Positions 1 through 9,435 of a DNA stretch of 51,096 nucleotides are shown in pieces. Location of the stretch: contig CAJUDS010000017.1 in NCBI GenBank assembly GCA_910585345.1, positions 1 to 51,096 of the forward strand, in the 5' to 3' direction. The notes under the pieces were generated by a model that searched no databases, was not told the DNA's origin, and was given only the letters and a program-made list of their open reading frames with translations. The translations under genes and the position numbers were made by a program. Numbering within the stretch: position 1 is the stretch's first letter; each line of letters starts with the position of its first letter. This DNA is from an uncultured Lachnospiraceae bacterium. GTDB taxonomy: Bacteria; Bacillota; Clostridia; Lachnospirales; Lachnospiraceae.

Positions 1-1
1 T

Positions 2-1471
2 ATAGATCCTCCATATAACACAGGTAGCAAAGATTTCAAATATAATGATAATTTTGTTGATAGGTTAGATGGTTATAGGCATAGCAAATGGCTTTCGTTT
101 ATGGAACAACGTTTAGTAATTGCGGAAAAATTGCTTAGTGACAAAGGGGCAATATTTATTTCGATAGATGATAATGAGGAGGCTCCTCTGAGGATGCTTT
201 GTGATGAAATATTTGGTGAAGAATGTTTTGTTGCAAATATTTCATGGCAGAGAACATATTCCCCTAGAAATGATTCTAAAGGATTGAGTTCGGAGGTAGA
301 GCATATTCTTTTATATAGCGGTAATATAGTATGGAATCCTAATAAGTTGGAGCGTACTGAGAAGATGGATTCTATTTATAAAAGCCCCGATAACGATCCA
401 AAGCCTTGGACAAGCAGTTCCGTTACGGCACCAGATGCGGTGGCTCATCAGGGTATGGTTTATGGCATACAACATCCATTTTCGGGAGAAATAATGTATC
501 CTACAATGGGAAGACATTGGGCTCTGGGGCAAGAACAAATGTTGGAAAATATGAATGTATGGGCAAAATATAAATTAGTTGAAATTGATGATACTGAAAA
601 ACGTGCTTCATTATGCGGAATTTCTGCGGATGCTGTTAGAGGTGGAATTTTGGCTATTATGTTGGATGAGCCGTTAGAAGATGCACGGAAGAAAGCGCAA
701 TCTGTATTAGAGAAGGGAAATTGGCCATATTTCTATTTTACAAACAAGGGAAAGGGAGGTATGCGTAGAAAAACCTATCTTGAAGAAACAGATGGAAGAA
801 TGCCTACAAATTTATGGTCATTTGAAGAAGTGGGACACACTGATGGTGCCAAAAAAGAATTAAAAGCAATTTTTGATGGAAATATCCCATTTGACACACC
901 AAAGCCAATTGCGTTGTTAGAAAGAATTATACATATTGCATCTTCACCAGAGAGCATCGTTTTGGACTTTTTTGCAGGAAGTGGAACTACAGCTCATGCA
1001 GTATTGACATATAATTCTACACATAAAGATAGCCATCGTAGATTTATTTTATGTACAAATAACGAGAATGATATTTGCGAGGAGGTTACATATGCTCGGA
1101 TATCGAATGTAATAAGCGGATATAACCAAGAAAAAGGTATTCCTGCCAATTTGAAGTACTACCGTACAGATTTTGTCTCAAAAGATTCCGATGATGTCAG
1201 CGCTGAATTACTGGAACATATAACGGAAATGGTTCAGTTGGAACACGGCATAAAAATTGATCATAAGGAGTACCTTGTTGTCCTGAGTGATGACGAGGCG
1301 GATGAACTTGAGCGGCGTTGGAATGAATATCCGAATATAAAAGCCTTGTATATTTCCAAGGATGTTCTGCTGACCATATCGCAAAATACTTTGTTTGGGA
1401 GTGTGCCGGTGCATATTATTCCGGACTATTATTTTAAATTTGAGTTAAGGGAGGTCGGGGAAGCGTGGTAA
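2..1471 (+). CDS. mod: Type III restriction-modification DNA methyltransferase (Mod), 5'-truncated by window edge
   Basis: The product methylates adenine N6 in the recognition site of a type III restriction-modification system and supplies target recognition to the complex with Res. The frame is open from base 2 and begins IDPPYNTG, which contains catalytic motif IV (DPPY). The SAM-binding motif FAGSGTTAHAV comes later, near 967-1000. This order, IV before I, is that of beta-class Mod methyltransferases. The region between them should be the target-recognition domain. The true start lies upstream of the window; the ATG at 101 is internal because DPPY precedes it. The stop overlaps the start of res by 7 bases, as in a typical mod-res operon. 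The family assignment is firm; the sequence specificity cannot be read. Confidence 0.93.
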   Translation: MDPPYNTGSKDFKYNDNFVDRLDGYRHSKWLSFMEQRLVIAEKLLSDKGAIFISIDDNEEAPLRMLCDEIFGEECFVANISWQRTYSPRNDSKGLSSEVEHILLYSGNIVWNPNKLERTEKMDSIYKSPDNDPKPWTSSSVTAPDAVAHQGMVYGIQHPFSGEIMYPTMGRHWALGQEQMLENMNVWAKYKLVEIDDTEKRASLCGISADAVRGGILAIMLDEPLEDARKKAQSVLEKGNWPYFYFTNKGKGGMRRKTYLEETDGRMPTNLWSFEEVGHTDGAKKELKAIFDGNIPFDTPKPIALLERIIHIASSPESIVLDFFAGSGTTAHAVLTYNSTHKDSHRRFILCTNNENDICEEVTYARISNVISGYNQEKGIPANLKYYRTDFVSKDSDDVSAELLEHITEMVQLEHGIKIDHKEYLVVLSDDEADELERRWNEYPNIKALYISKDVLLTISQNTLFGSVPVHIIPDYYFKFELREVGEAW

Positions 1472-3678
1472 ATCCGGGACTTACAATAAATTTGTTCGAT
1501 TTTCAGGAACAGACGGTAATAAAACTTGTAGACCTGACTGCGGATAAAAACAGTAAACAGACCATTACTGTTAAGGCTCCAACCGGGGCAGGAAAGACGG
1601 TTATCCTTATTGATTACATAGAAGAGTATCTTTGCAATGCTGAAAGCAATACTGCTTTTATTTGGCTGTGTCCCGGTAAAGGGGATTTAGAGGAACAGAG
1701 CCGCAGGAAAATGCAGGAGTTTGCACCGCATCGTAATACACAGAACCTTTTTGACGCACTTTTGAATGGATTTACAGCGGAAAGCATTACGTTCATTAAT
1801 TGGGAACTGGTAACAAAGAGGGGGAATACGGCAATCCGTGACAGTGAACGTAAAAATTTATACGACCGCATAGCGGATGCCCATAGGAATGGGATTGGGT
1901 TTATCGTGATTATTGATGAGGAGCATTCCAATAATACGGCAAAGGCAAGAAATATTATTGACGCTTTTGCGGCTAGGAATATTATCCGTGTCAGTGCTAC
2001 AACCGTAGAAAATAAGAGGTATGAGTTTATAGAGGTTGATGAATTAGATGTTATAAATGCAGGTCTGATTACGAAAGCACTCTATGTCAACGAGGGGATT
2101 TCGGAAGGCATTGAGGTTACGAATGATTATGATTATCTTCTTGATCTTGCGGATGCCAAAAGAAAAGCAATAACAGCCCGTTATGTTGAAATTGGGAAAG
2201 CCATACGTCCATTGGTTTTGATTCAATTCCCGAACGGACAGCCGGAAACGGTTGCGGCAGTAGAAAAAAAGCTGCAATCTATGGGGTATACTTATGATAA
2301 CGGCATGGTCAGTAAATGGATGAGTGAGGATAAGAAGGATCTGCCGAATAATTTGACACAGAATGACGGGATTCCTGTCTTTCTGCTTATGAAACAGGCA
2401 ATTAGTACAGGCTGGGATTGCCCTCGTGCTAAAATTCTTGTTAAGCTACGAGAAAATATGAGTGAAAGCTTTGAAATCCAGACAATCGGACGTATCCGCA
2501 GAATGCCGGAAGCTGTTCATTACGACGATGATTTGTTAGATTTTTGTTATGTTTATACATTTGATGAAAAATATAAGGCGGGACTGCTTGCAAACATAGA
2601 TAAGGCTTATGAAACCCGCAGATTATTCCTGAAAGATAAATGTAAGACATTTACTTTGGAAAAACAGATTCGTGACCTTGATTTTGATGGATTGGGTGAG
2701 CGTGAAGTATTAAATAAGATTTATGATTCACTTGTCAGAAAATACAAATTGGGAGCCGATAAAGAGCAGAACAAATTGCTGTTTATGACGAGGAATTACC
2801 GCTTTGGCGAAGAAATCCTAGGACGGGCATTATATGGTCAGTATGTATATACGGATCGTGTGGCGGAGAGCACAAATTACTATACCACACGCAAACGAGT
2901 AGCTACTCATGAGCATGGTATTTATTTGCTGCATAGTGTGGATGCCATTAAAACAACGATTGGTATGCCGACGGGTAAGGTAAAAACGATGCTTGAACGC
3001 CTTTTCCGCAAGGGTGGCAACGCAAGCAAAAAGTTGTTGAATCTTAATACGGCAGAATTTTATGCGTTTGTGGTTAATAATGAGCATTTGTTGAAAGAGG
3101 AATTTCGTGAAGTTACGGCTGAAATGTCCAAACAGAGTACCTTGAATTTTTATCCGAAGACATCAGCATTTTATATACCGGAACAGGATTTCTTTAAGTA
3201 TGATTCCGGCGTCAAAGATGAAGTAGAATACCTGAACAACGCATATCAGGAATATACCTCCGGTTATGCCACAAGCCTTGTAAGAAGCACCTGTGAAATG
3301 CTGTTTGAGCAGTATTGCGAGGGCAGAGCTGATATCGACTGGGTATATAAAAATGGCGATACCGGACAACAGTATTTTTCTATTGTATATGCAAACGGAA
3401 TTGAAAAACAAAAATTATTTTATGCGGATTATATTGTAAAAATGAAGGATGGGACGGTTTGGGTCATTGAAACCAAAGGCGGTGAATTCAAAGGAAAAAA
3501 TAAAAATATTGACCGCCAGATAGAAAATAAGTTCAATGCATTCAAAGATTATGCAAAAGTGAAAGGCATTCAATGGGGATTTGTACGTGATAAGGATAAC
3601 CGTCTTTATATCAATAATACAGAATTTGCCAAGAGTATGAACGATGAACATTGGGTGGGGCTTGAGGATGTGTTTTAG
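1465..3678 (+). CDS. res: Type III restriction enzyme Res subunit (helicase-nuclease)
   Basis: This is the ATP-dependent restriction subunit that translocates or slides on DNA and cleaves when paired with Mod. The 737-aa protein starts at a GTG that overlaps the end of mod. Superfamily 2 helicase motifs appear in order: Walker A PTGAGKT (about residues 39-46), Walker B IIDEEH (about 149-154), SATT (about 176), TGWDCPRA (about 315) and the arginine-rich motif QTIGRIRR (about 337). The C-terminus carries a PD-(D/E)XK-type nuclease core, a DY followed by VIETKGGE near residue 670. All key motifs are present, so the enzyme looks functional. It is somewhat shorter than many Res proteins. It forms an operon with mod and probably with the next small gene, whose ribosome site overlaps the res stop. 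Confidence 0.93.
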   Translation: MVNPGLTINLFDFQEQTVIKLVDLTADKNSKQTITVKAPTGAGKTVILIDYIEEYLCNAESNTAFIWLCPGKGDLEEQSRRKMQEFAPHRNTQNLFDALLNGFTAESITFINWELVTKRGNTAIRDSERKNLYDRIADAHRNGIGFIVIIDEEHSNNTAKARNIIDAFAARNIIRVSATTVENKRYEFIEVDELDVINAGLITKALYVNEGISEGIEVTNDYDYLLDLADAKRKAITARYVEIGKAIRPLVLIQFPNGQPETVAAVEKKLQSMGYTYDNGMVSKWMSEDKKDLPNNLTQNDGIPVFLLMKQAISTGWDCPRAKILVKLRENMSESFEIQTIGRIRRMPEAVHYDDDLLDFCYVYTFDEKYKAGLLANIDKAYETRRLFLKDKCKTFTLEKQIRDLDFDGLGEREVLNKIYDSLVRKYKLGADKEQNKLLFMTRNYRFGEEILGRALYGQYVYTDRVAESTNYYTTRKRVATHEHGIYLLHSVDAIKTTIGMPTGKVKTMLERLFRKGGNASKKLLNLNTAEFYAFVVNNEHLLKEEFREVTAEMSKQSTLNFYPKTSAFYIPEQDFFKYDSGVKDEVEYLNNAYQEYTSGYATSLVRSTCEMLFEQYCEGRADIDWVYKNGDTGQQYFSIVYANGIEKQKLFYADYIVKMKDGTVWVIETKGGEFKGKNKNIDRQIENKFNAFKDYAKVKGIQWGFVRDKDNRLYINNTEFAKSMNDEHWVGLEDVF

Positions 3679-3686
3679 GAGGATAT

Positions 3687-4259
3687 TTGCAATTGGATAA
3701 TTGGAATAATATATTGAATGAGGATATCTTGAAATCCAATATTAATTTTGCTGCTCTATTCGTACTTCATTTTGAATGTTTAAAAGATTACATTATTACA
3801 CAACCCAAAACTTTTTATAGTGATGTTGAAATCAAGGATGGGAAATTGTGCTGTGAAGAAGCAGAAGAATATAAAAAGGAAGTACGGGCATTAGAAAAAA
3901 ATATAGAGAATGTTTCATTTCGTTGGTTTATGAATGCAGATGCTATTACACAGGAAGATTATGATTTATATCAAGAACTACGGGAAAGAAGAAATGATAT
4001 CACGCATGAATTGTTAAAAAATTTGAATAATGGTTTTTATGAAACGGATGCAAAGTTGTATGTAAAGTTATCACAATTGTATCAAAAAATAGATAAATGG
4101 TGGATAAATGAAATTGAAATTTCTATATCAGGCGAGACAATGCCGGATGAATATGATCCGAAAAAGGTATCGGGTGGACAAGCAATGATACTATCAATAA
4201 TTAACGATATTATTTTGGATGACAATAAAGAGAAATATAAAAATCTGTTAGATGAATGA
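3687..4259 (+). CDS. HEPN-like helical protein downstream of res
   Basis: A 190-aa protein rich in charged helices. I do not recognise a named family. Residues near 100-115 read RERRNDITHELL, in which RNDITH fits the R-x4-H signature of HEPN domains. Many HEPN proteins are RNases in toxin or defence systems, and others are inactive partners. The gene starts at TTG 3687, four bases after AGGAGG at 3677-3682; that ribosome site overlaps the res stop, which implies co-transcription with mod-res. No signal peptide or membrane segment is seen. Its placement suggests an accessory or backup toxin of the type III system, but this is inference. Alternative: an unrelated helical protein in which RxxxxH occurs by chance. 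Confidence 0.6.
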   Translation: MQLDNWNNILNEDILKSNINFAALFVLHFECLKDYIITQPKTFYSDVEIKDGKLCCEEAEEYKKEVRALEKNIENVSFRWFMNADAITQEDYDLYQELRERRNDITHELLKNLNNGFYETDAKLYVKLSQLYQKIDKWWINEIEISISGETMPDEYDPKKVSGGQAMILSIINDIILDDNKEKYKNLLDE

Positions 4260-4328
4260 AAGAAGTTGGGAATAGCCTAATATAAGATAAATGTTAGTGA
4301 AGACTTTGAATATTGATAGGAGCATAAT

Positions 4329-5171
4329 ATGCCGAAGGAAAAGGATTTGACATCTAGGAGATATACAATCAGTCAGTTAAAAACATATGAAATGTGCGAT
4401 AGTATCCTAGAACAGTTGGAAAAAGCGATTTCTTTAAAAGAAGATGGGCTAATTCTGGAATCAGACGCAGTGATGGATATGCTGTCATTGGAAGTTGAAA
4501 AAATACTGGAACAATTTGATGAACCCGAAGAGAAAACAGAAAATCAGAATTTTGATAAAAGTATATTGCCAAGAAGAGGTGGGTTTCTTGCTGAAAATGA
4601 GAAAATCGTATTAAGGGCAGTAACAAATGAAGACTACGAAAATTATATGGAAGTATCCTATGAATGCGCTATTATGAGAAGCGCTTTTAAGGAAGATGTT
4701 TTTAAGAAAGATTTATGGGAATCATTTTTATCTGATACAGCCGCCAACTTTTCTATTTTTGACAAATTAACCGGTGAATATGTGGGTTACTGTGGAATAA
4801 AAAATATAAATGTAGAGAGTTGGGAACTGGCAATAGAACTTTTAAAGAAATATAGGCATCGGGGATATGGATATCATGCGCTTGTAGTAATGTTAAATGC
4901 TTTAGTGGAATTGACAGGAAAAACTACATATAGAAGCAGGGTTGACTCTGATAATTATGCGTCGCAGAACCTTATGAGGAAAATCGGAGCGATACCTAAC
5001 GGAATCAGCGAAATGTTTATTCATGGAGAAGATTTACGTAAGTTTCAGGAAGAAAACAAAGATTTAATCGATGATAAATTAAGAAAGTTGGCAAAGGAGT
5101 TTCATGTTGCCCCGATCGATTTGATAGGTCATGTATTAGAATTTCGTATTGAATGGAAAGTTACTTTTTAG
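4329..5171 (+). CDS. GNAT-family N-acetyltransferase with N-terminal extension
   Basis: A 280-aa protein. The first ~75 residues are helical and acidic and match nothing I recognise. Residues ~85-235 form a GNAT fold: a KIVLRAVTNEDYENY start strand, a central YVGYCGIKN strand, then KKYRHRGYGYHAL. The last contains the acetyl-CoA-binding R/Q-x-x-G-x-G/A signature, here RHRGYG. The stretch SDNYASQNLMRKIGA matches the usual end of RimJ/RimL-like acetyltransferases. About 45 residues follow the domain. The ribosome site TAGGAG at 4317-4322 supports ATG 4329. The substrate is unknown. It lies in the AT-rich defence block and is followed 30 bp later by a second GNAT gene, so the pair may be co-transcribed cargo rather than restriction components. 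Confidence 0.8.
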   Translation: MPKEKDLTSRRYTISQLKTYEMCDSILEQLEKAISLKEDGLILESDAVMDMLSLEVEKILEQFDEPEEKTENQNFDKSILPRRGGFLAENEKIVLRAVTNEDYENYMEVSYECAIMRSAFKEDVFKKDLWESFLSDTAANFSIFDKLTGEYVGYCGIKNINVESWELAIELLKKYRHRGYGYHALVVMLNALVELTGKTTYRSRVDSDNYASQNLMRKIGAIPNGISEMFIHGEDLRKFQEENKDLIDDKLRKLAKEFHVAPIDLIGHVLEFRIEWKVTF

Positions 5172-5201
5172 ATAAACCGCATTAAAGAAAGTGATTAAGC
5201 A

Positions 5202-5798
5202 ATGAACAATGAATGTGTTTTATATGGAGAAAAAGTTACAATATCTCGCTTGAATCATTCAAATGTAAATTGTTATTTGTCTACATATAAAAGTGCTTCT
5301 GCTTTTTCAAAGGTATATGAGATGATACCTGATTTTTGGGAGCAACCGTGTATGCGCATTAAGGATTATGCTGACGGAAAACGGGATAGCAAAACAAGAT
5401 ACTTGATAGCTGAAAAAGTGTCATTGCAGGGAGTTGGTTTCATTGAATTAGACTGTAGTAATTTGGAAATGCCGGAAGTAGATATCGCAATACTTGAAGA
5501 ATTTCAAGGAAGAGGGTATGCGTTTGAAGCATCCAAGATACTGTTTTTAAATGTATTTAAAAACGAACCAATAAAGTGTATTGTTTGGAATGCTTTCCGT
5601 TCCAATAAGGCAAGTTGTAGGATTGCTGAGAAGTTGGGCGGTAATGTAGTAGAGGGGAAAAATTTGGTAATGGAAGCGATGCAGGCAGCAGGATTAATAG
5701 TGAATCCGGCAGATTATGAGAAGGCTCCCAAGACGGTAACGTATGAGATTAGCAAAATAATATTTATGGAAAGATTTGGTAATAGCGATTGTATGTAA
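5202..5798 (+). CDS. GNAT-family N-acetyltransferase
   Basis: A 198-aa GNAT acetyltransferase of the RimJ/RimL-like group. Visible hallmarks are EVDIAILEEFQGRGYAFEA, with acetyl-CoA-binding motif QGRGYA near residue 107, and NAFRSNKASCRIAEKLGG, the typical helix-strand end of the domain. About 45 residues extend beyond the domain. The upstream ribosome site is weak (AGAAAGTGA), so expression may depend on coupling to the previous GNAT gene. The acetylated substrate is not predictable. Together with its neighbour it forms a divergent GNAT pair between the type III system and the GmrSD gene. Codon use is AT-rich like the rest of the block. Confidence 0.78.
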   Translation: MNNECVLYGEKVTISRLNHSNVNCYLSTYKSASAFSKVYEMIPDFWEQPCMRIKDYADGKRDSKTRYLIAEKVSLQGVGFIELDCSNLEMPEVDIAILEEFQGRGYAFEASKILFLNVFKNEPIKCIVWNAFRSNKASCRIAEKLGGNVVEGKNLVMEAMQAAGLIVNPADYEKAPKTVTYEISKIIFMERFGNSDCM

Positions 5799-6337
5799 GA
5801 AAATGATTTATTAGTGATATAACGGAAGATGTATTAACGAAATGTTTGCCTAAATTTTGCATATTTTCCATTTAGAATAATATCCGAGGCAAATGAAGTG
5901 AGAGCCGGTATGAAAACTGAATATTGCAATATACATACAGGACGTGAGGATATGTGCAGCTAATATGTAGGTGCGCCATGATACGCCTGCGCCACTCTGC
6001 TTAGACGTGAGTGTGAGGGAATGGAAAATAATCTTTCAAGCAAAGGTGTGTAGCGATAAAAACTTGACAAAATGCATAACAGCTGTGCGGTGCGATTCCG
6101 ATGTGGACAGTGTAATGACCTGTCACTTGTGTGTGATTTTATGGATAAAATTTTAATACGGAGGTTTCGTGCAGCTGTCCTTCCTGCATAGCATACTTTG
6201 CGTGTCAGGCTGGATTAGAGAATGTCCGGTGGGAGCCTGTGACTCTAAAGAAATTGATGTTGCTATAATGAGGGCGATGAGGAATAAGGTAAGATTGGGA
6301 AAACGACTGCGTTACGCAGTATTATTAGGAGGCAAAA
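5799..6337 (+). other. Non-coding stretch before the GmrSD gene; possible decayed intron or RNA
   Basis: About 540 bp without a convincing gene. Two open frames near 5971-6156 and 6169-6357 lack ribosome sites and family-like sequence. The stretch has a GTGCGCC at 5970, the motif TGCGCC repeated 16 bases apart, a CACTC/GAGTG stem near 5992-6012, and many purine-rich unpaired segments. This is the texture of a structured RNA. GTGCG is the common 5' start of group II introns, but I see no domain V or reverse transcriptase, so at most a 5' remnant is present. Just before the GmrSD ribosome site is a short palindrome, ACTGCG-TTA-CGCAGT (6307-6321), which could be a regulatory hairpin. Confidence 0.35.
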
Positions 6338-8116
6338 ATGGGGAAAGAATTATTTGATAACATACCGAGCAGGGTTGCAGACTTGCTGGCCGATGTAAAA
6401 AATGGGCGTATCGGTCTTCCCGACCTGCAGCGTCCGTTTGTCTGGAAGGATAATAAAGTCCGGGAACTGTTAGATTCCATGATGAAGGGTTATCCGATTG
6501 GCTACATCATGCTTTGGGCATCTCCAGAGGACTATGAGAATACCGGACATATTGGCAAAAATGACAAGATGTATAAGCGTCCGGATGATTTGGTGATTGA
6601 CGGGCAGCAGAGGTTGACAGCTTTGCTTGCAGCCATGTATGGTGTGACGATTCGTGATAAGAATTATAAAGAGCGCAAAATCCGAATTTCTTTCAATCCT
6701 CTCACTCGTGAGTTTGCAGTTTGGACACAGGCCTATGAGAGAGACACGGAATGGATTAGCGAAATAAACGCAGTCTTTGCAGCTGATCAAGAGCATACGA
6801 TTTCCAAGTTTCGCAAAGCCTATATCAAGACAGCAAACGAGGGACGTCAAAAAAATGGCGTTGCAGAACTGACAGAGGATGAAGAAGACTTAATTGAGGA
6901 GAATATCAAAGACCTCCTCAATCTGGGAATTTATTCGCTGCCTACATTGAAAATCAATAGCAAGGCTGACGAAGAGGATGTGGCCGATATTTTCGTCCGT
7001 TTCAATTCAGGTGGGCAGAACTTGACGGAGAAGAACTTCATTGAAACCCTGATTGCTGTGTATGATAATGAGGTTCATGACAAGATAAACAAGTTCTGTG
7101 CGGAATCCAGAATCCCTGCAAATGGGACATCCTATAATCAGATTCTTGTAGTTGACCCGTCTCACCTCATTCGTATGTCTGTGGGCGTTGGGTTTAAGAG
7201 AGCAAGGCTCCGCTATGCATATATGTTGTTGCGGGGAAAAAATCTGAAAACGGGAGAAATCACGCAAAACGTCCGTGAGGAGAATTTAAAAATTTTCAAA
7301 GAGTCGTTGGATATGGTCACAAATCTGAATAACTGGCATGCTTTTATGAATCTGTTCTCATCGGCAGGATACCTGCGCAGTATATTGGTAGCGTCCACAA
7401 ATGCGGTAGTATTTAGTTATGTGCTATACCTGATTGGAAAATATGAGTACAAGGTATCGTCCGTCCAGCTGCAGAAGATAATCCGGAAATGGATATTCAT
7501 GTCTGCAATCACTGGATTCTACACCGGCTCTACAGAATCCGAGGTAGAGAAGCAGTTTGCTGACCTGCGTAATGTCCGCACGGCGGATGAATTTGTGGCA
7601 TACCTTGATTCGGTTATTGCCACTCGATTTACAGATGATTACTTTACCTATACACTGCCGGGAGAATTGAATAGTTCGTCAGCAACGTCTCCTGCGTGGT
7701 ATGGTTACCTTGCAGCCATCAATGTTCTGGGAACACCGATGTTGTTCAGCACAACGCCGTTGTCACAGTTCTTTGTACTGGGTACAAGTGGTGATAAAAA
7801 CGCGGTTGACAAACACCACATTTTCCCAAAGCATTATTTGGAGCAGATTGGCTATTCAGACGACCGTGACCGTAACCAGATAGCGAACTTTACCTATCTG
7901 GATTATCCTACCAACATTGATATCTCTGATGACCCGCCTGCGGAGTATGTCAGCCGCTACCGTGAAAAACTGGGAGAAGAAGGCTATAAATTGGCCTGTG
8001 CTCAAAATGCCCTGCCGGAAAATTTTGAACGGTTGGAGTATCCGGCATTCCTGCGCCAGCGTCGTATTCTCATGGCGCAGATAGTTCGGAGCGCTTATGA
8101 AAAACTCAGCGAGTAA
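6338..8116 (+). CDS. GmrSD-family DUF262/HNH nuclease (single-chain type IV restriction-like)
   Basis: A 592-aa protein with both halves of the GmrSD family on one chain. The N-terminal DUF262 (ParB/Srx-like NTPase) domain shows LPDLQRPFVWKDNKVRELLDS and the signature IDGQQRLTALL near residues 86-96. The C-terminal DUF1524 HNH-type nuclease shows DKHHIFPKHYLE near residue 490, followed by DRNQIANFTYL. GmrSD enzymes cut DNA with modified bases, notably glucosylated hydroxymethylcytosine of T-even phages, and related DUF262 proteins occur in BREX and other defence loci. Key residues are present, so it looks active. A strong AGGAGG lies seven bases before ATG 6338. It sits alone at the end of the defence block; the target modification is not predictable from sequence. 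Confidence 0.9.
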   Translation: MGKELFDNIPSRVADLLADVKNGRIGLPDLQRPFVWKDNKVRELLDSMMKGYPIGYIMLWASPEDYENTGHIGKNDKMYKRPDDLVIDGQQRLTALLAAMYGVTIRDKNYKERKIRISFNPLTREFAVWTQAYERDTEWISEINAVFAADQEHTISKFRKAYIKTANEGRQKNGVAELTEDEEDLIEENIKDLLNLGIYSLPTLKINSKADEEDVADIFVRFNSGGQNLTEKNFIETLIAVYDNEVHDKINKFCAESRIPANGTSYNQILVVDPSHLIRMSVGVGFKRARLRYAYMLLRGKNLKTGEITQNVREENLKIFKESLDMVTNLNNWHAFMNLFSSAGYLRSILVASTNAVVFSYVLYLIGKYEYKVSSVQLQKIIRKWIFMSAITGFYTGSTESEVEKQFADLRNVRTADEFVAYLDSVIATRFTDDYFTYTLPGELNSSSATSPAWYGYLAAINVLGTPMLFSTTPLSQFFVLGTSGDKNAVDKHHIFPKHYLEQIGYSDDRDRNQIANFTYLDYPTNIDISDDPPAEYVSRYREKLGEEGYKLACAQNALPENFERLEYPAFLRQRRILMAQIVRSAYEKLSE

Positions 8117-8152
8117 CTTTGTGGGATGAAAGAAGAAAGCGAGGAATCTGCT

Positions 8153-8581
8153 ATGGAGTACAGATGCAAAGTCACTGTTTTAGATAAGAAGTTATAACCG
8201 GAATTGCAGCAGCAGTATTGCGCTGTTCCGGACAGCGGAAAGTGCGCCTGTTATCATGTTGGCGATGAGTTTATGTTCTACCGCAATGATGAACGGGACG
8301 ATTACTGGCACATGGGAGCAGGGACGCTGGTGAAGTTGGGCCAGCCGGATGAGGGCGTATTGATGTCTCCGGGAACGATGCACTGCGGCACAGAGGGAGT
8401 GCCGTTCTGCTCTGAGGCTTGGGATGGCATCAGTCGTTATATTTACACAGCCCTTCAGGGAGGCAGTATTATGCATGGGTGGACAAATGACGACCATGTA
8501 ATGATTGCCTGCTGCAATGATGGGACAAGGCCGGTCATTTTTAAGATAGAGCGGATTGATGTGGAAGAGGTGACAGGATGA
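8153..8581 (+). pseudogene. TIGR04076-family protein, interrupted by an early stop
   Basis: Translating from ATG 8153 (ribosome site GAGGAA, 8141-8146) gives MEYRCKVTVLDKKL, then TAA at 8195-8197, then the frame continues in phase as PELQQQYCAVPDSGKCACYHVGDEF and so on to TGA 8579-8581. The whole resembles the small TIGR04076 family of unknown function: RCKVTV start, PDSGKC, WHMGAGTLVKLG, PFCSEAWDGISRYIYTALQGG, CCNDGTRPVIFKIERID. The stop falls at codon 15. The remaining 125 codons are free of damage, so the nonsense change is recent, or translation restarts at TTG 8204. Several conserved cysteines suggest metal or redox chemistry in the family, but no function is established. Confidence 0.75.
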
Positions 8582-8638
8582 GTATGAGGCGGCATCTGGT
8601 GTGGTGAAGAAGATTCGAGCGGAGGAAGTAGGAAGGAA

Positions 8639-9435
8639 ATGGACAATCACACAATACTGCAGGCGGCTCTGCAGCAATCGGCATATGACTACTGCTGCGC
8701 GCCGGGAGATTTTCTGGCAAAAGAGAACCGTGTATTTGAATCGGCGGCGGACGGCAGAGCCAAACGGTATTTGGAGCTGCCCAGTCTCTGCAGTCTGGTA
8801 TCGTATGGGAGCAATATTGTAGCCGCTGGACGGGCCGATCTTCTTCCGGAGCTTTCCCAGTTTCTTAACCGTGTGTCCGCGATAGAGAACTGTTTTGAAA
8901 CGCCGGGTCTGTACGCGCTGAACAGGATATTGGAAAAGGCGCAGGCGCAAATCTGTTTTATGAGCCAGTATTTTCTGCCGGATGTGGACGCGGTATTTGC
9001 GTACGGGCAGTGTTGCGGGTATGAACTGCGGGTGTTGGAAGCGGATGCGTTTGCGCAGTGGTACCTGCCCGAATGGAAAAACGCTTTGTGTGCGGACCGC
9101 AGACATCTGGACAGACTGGCAGTGGGCGCGTTTGAAAAGGGGAGGCTGGTCGGACTGGCGGGATGCTCTGCGGATTGTGATACGATGTGGCAGATCGGCG
9201 TAGATGTGCTCCCTGCATACAGAAAACAGGGAATTGCCTCGGCGCTTACGAACAGGCTTGCCAGAGAAACGTTTGACCGCGGTTTTGTGCCATTTTACTG
9301 TGCGGCATGGTCGAACGTCAAATCAGTTAAAATGCGGTCCGCAGCGGTTTCCGGCCAGGCTGGGTGGAGGTGAGTGCAAAAAGCGGCGCTTTTGTGGAAA
9401 CGCTGCTTCAAAAGGGAGAGTTTGGAAGTGATTGA
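8639..9435 (+). pseudogene. GNAT-family acetyltransferase with a single-base frameshift near the C-terminus
   Basis: From ATG 8639 (purine-rich site GGAAGTAGGAAGG just upstream) the frame runs 244 codons to 9373. It shows a GNAT acetyl-CoA site, VDVLPAYRKQGIASALTNRL, near residue 190. The family ending is lost after AAWSNVKSVK at about 9330. In another frame the expected end continues at once, NAVRSGFRPGWVEVSAKSGA, and runs to the TGA at 9433-9435. The junction is GTTAAAATGCGG; one extra A, giving AAAAA, would restore the frame. So this is a one-base deletion in a short A run, or a sequencing error. As sequenced, the last ~35 residues are replaced, which probably disrupts the final strand of the fold. 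Confidence 0.72.

Noticed and set aside
5970..6337. Complete group II intron
   Set aside because: Only a GTGCG-like start is seen. There is no reverse transcriptase and no domain V hairpin.
5971..6357. Two short open frames (61 and 62 codons) before the GmrSD gene
   Set aside because: Neither has a ribosome site or family-like sequence, and the second overlaps the GmrSD start.
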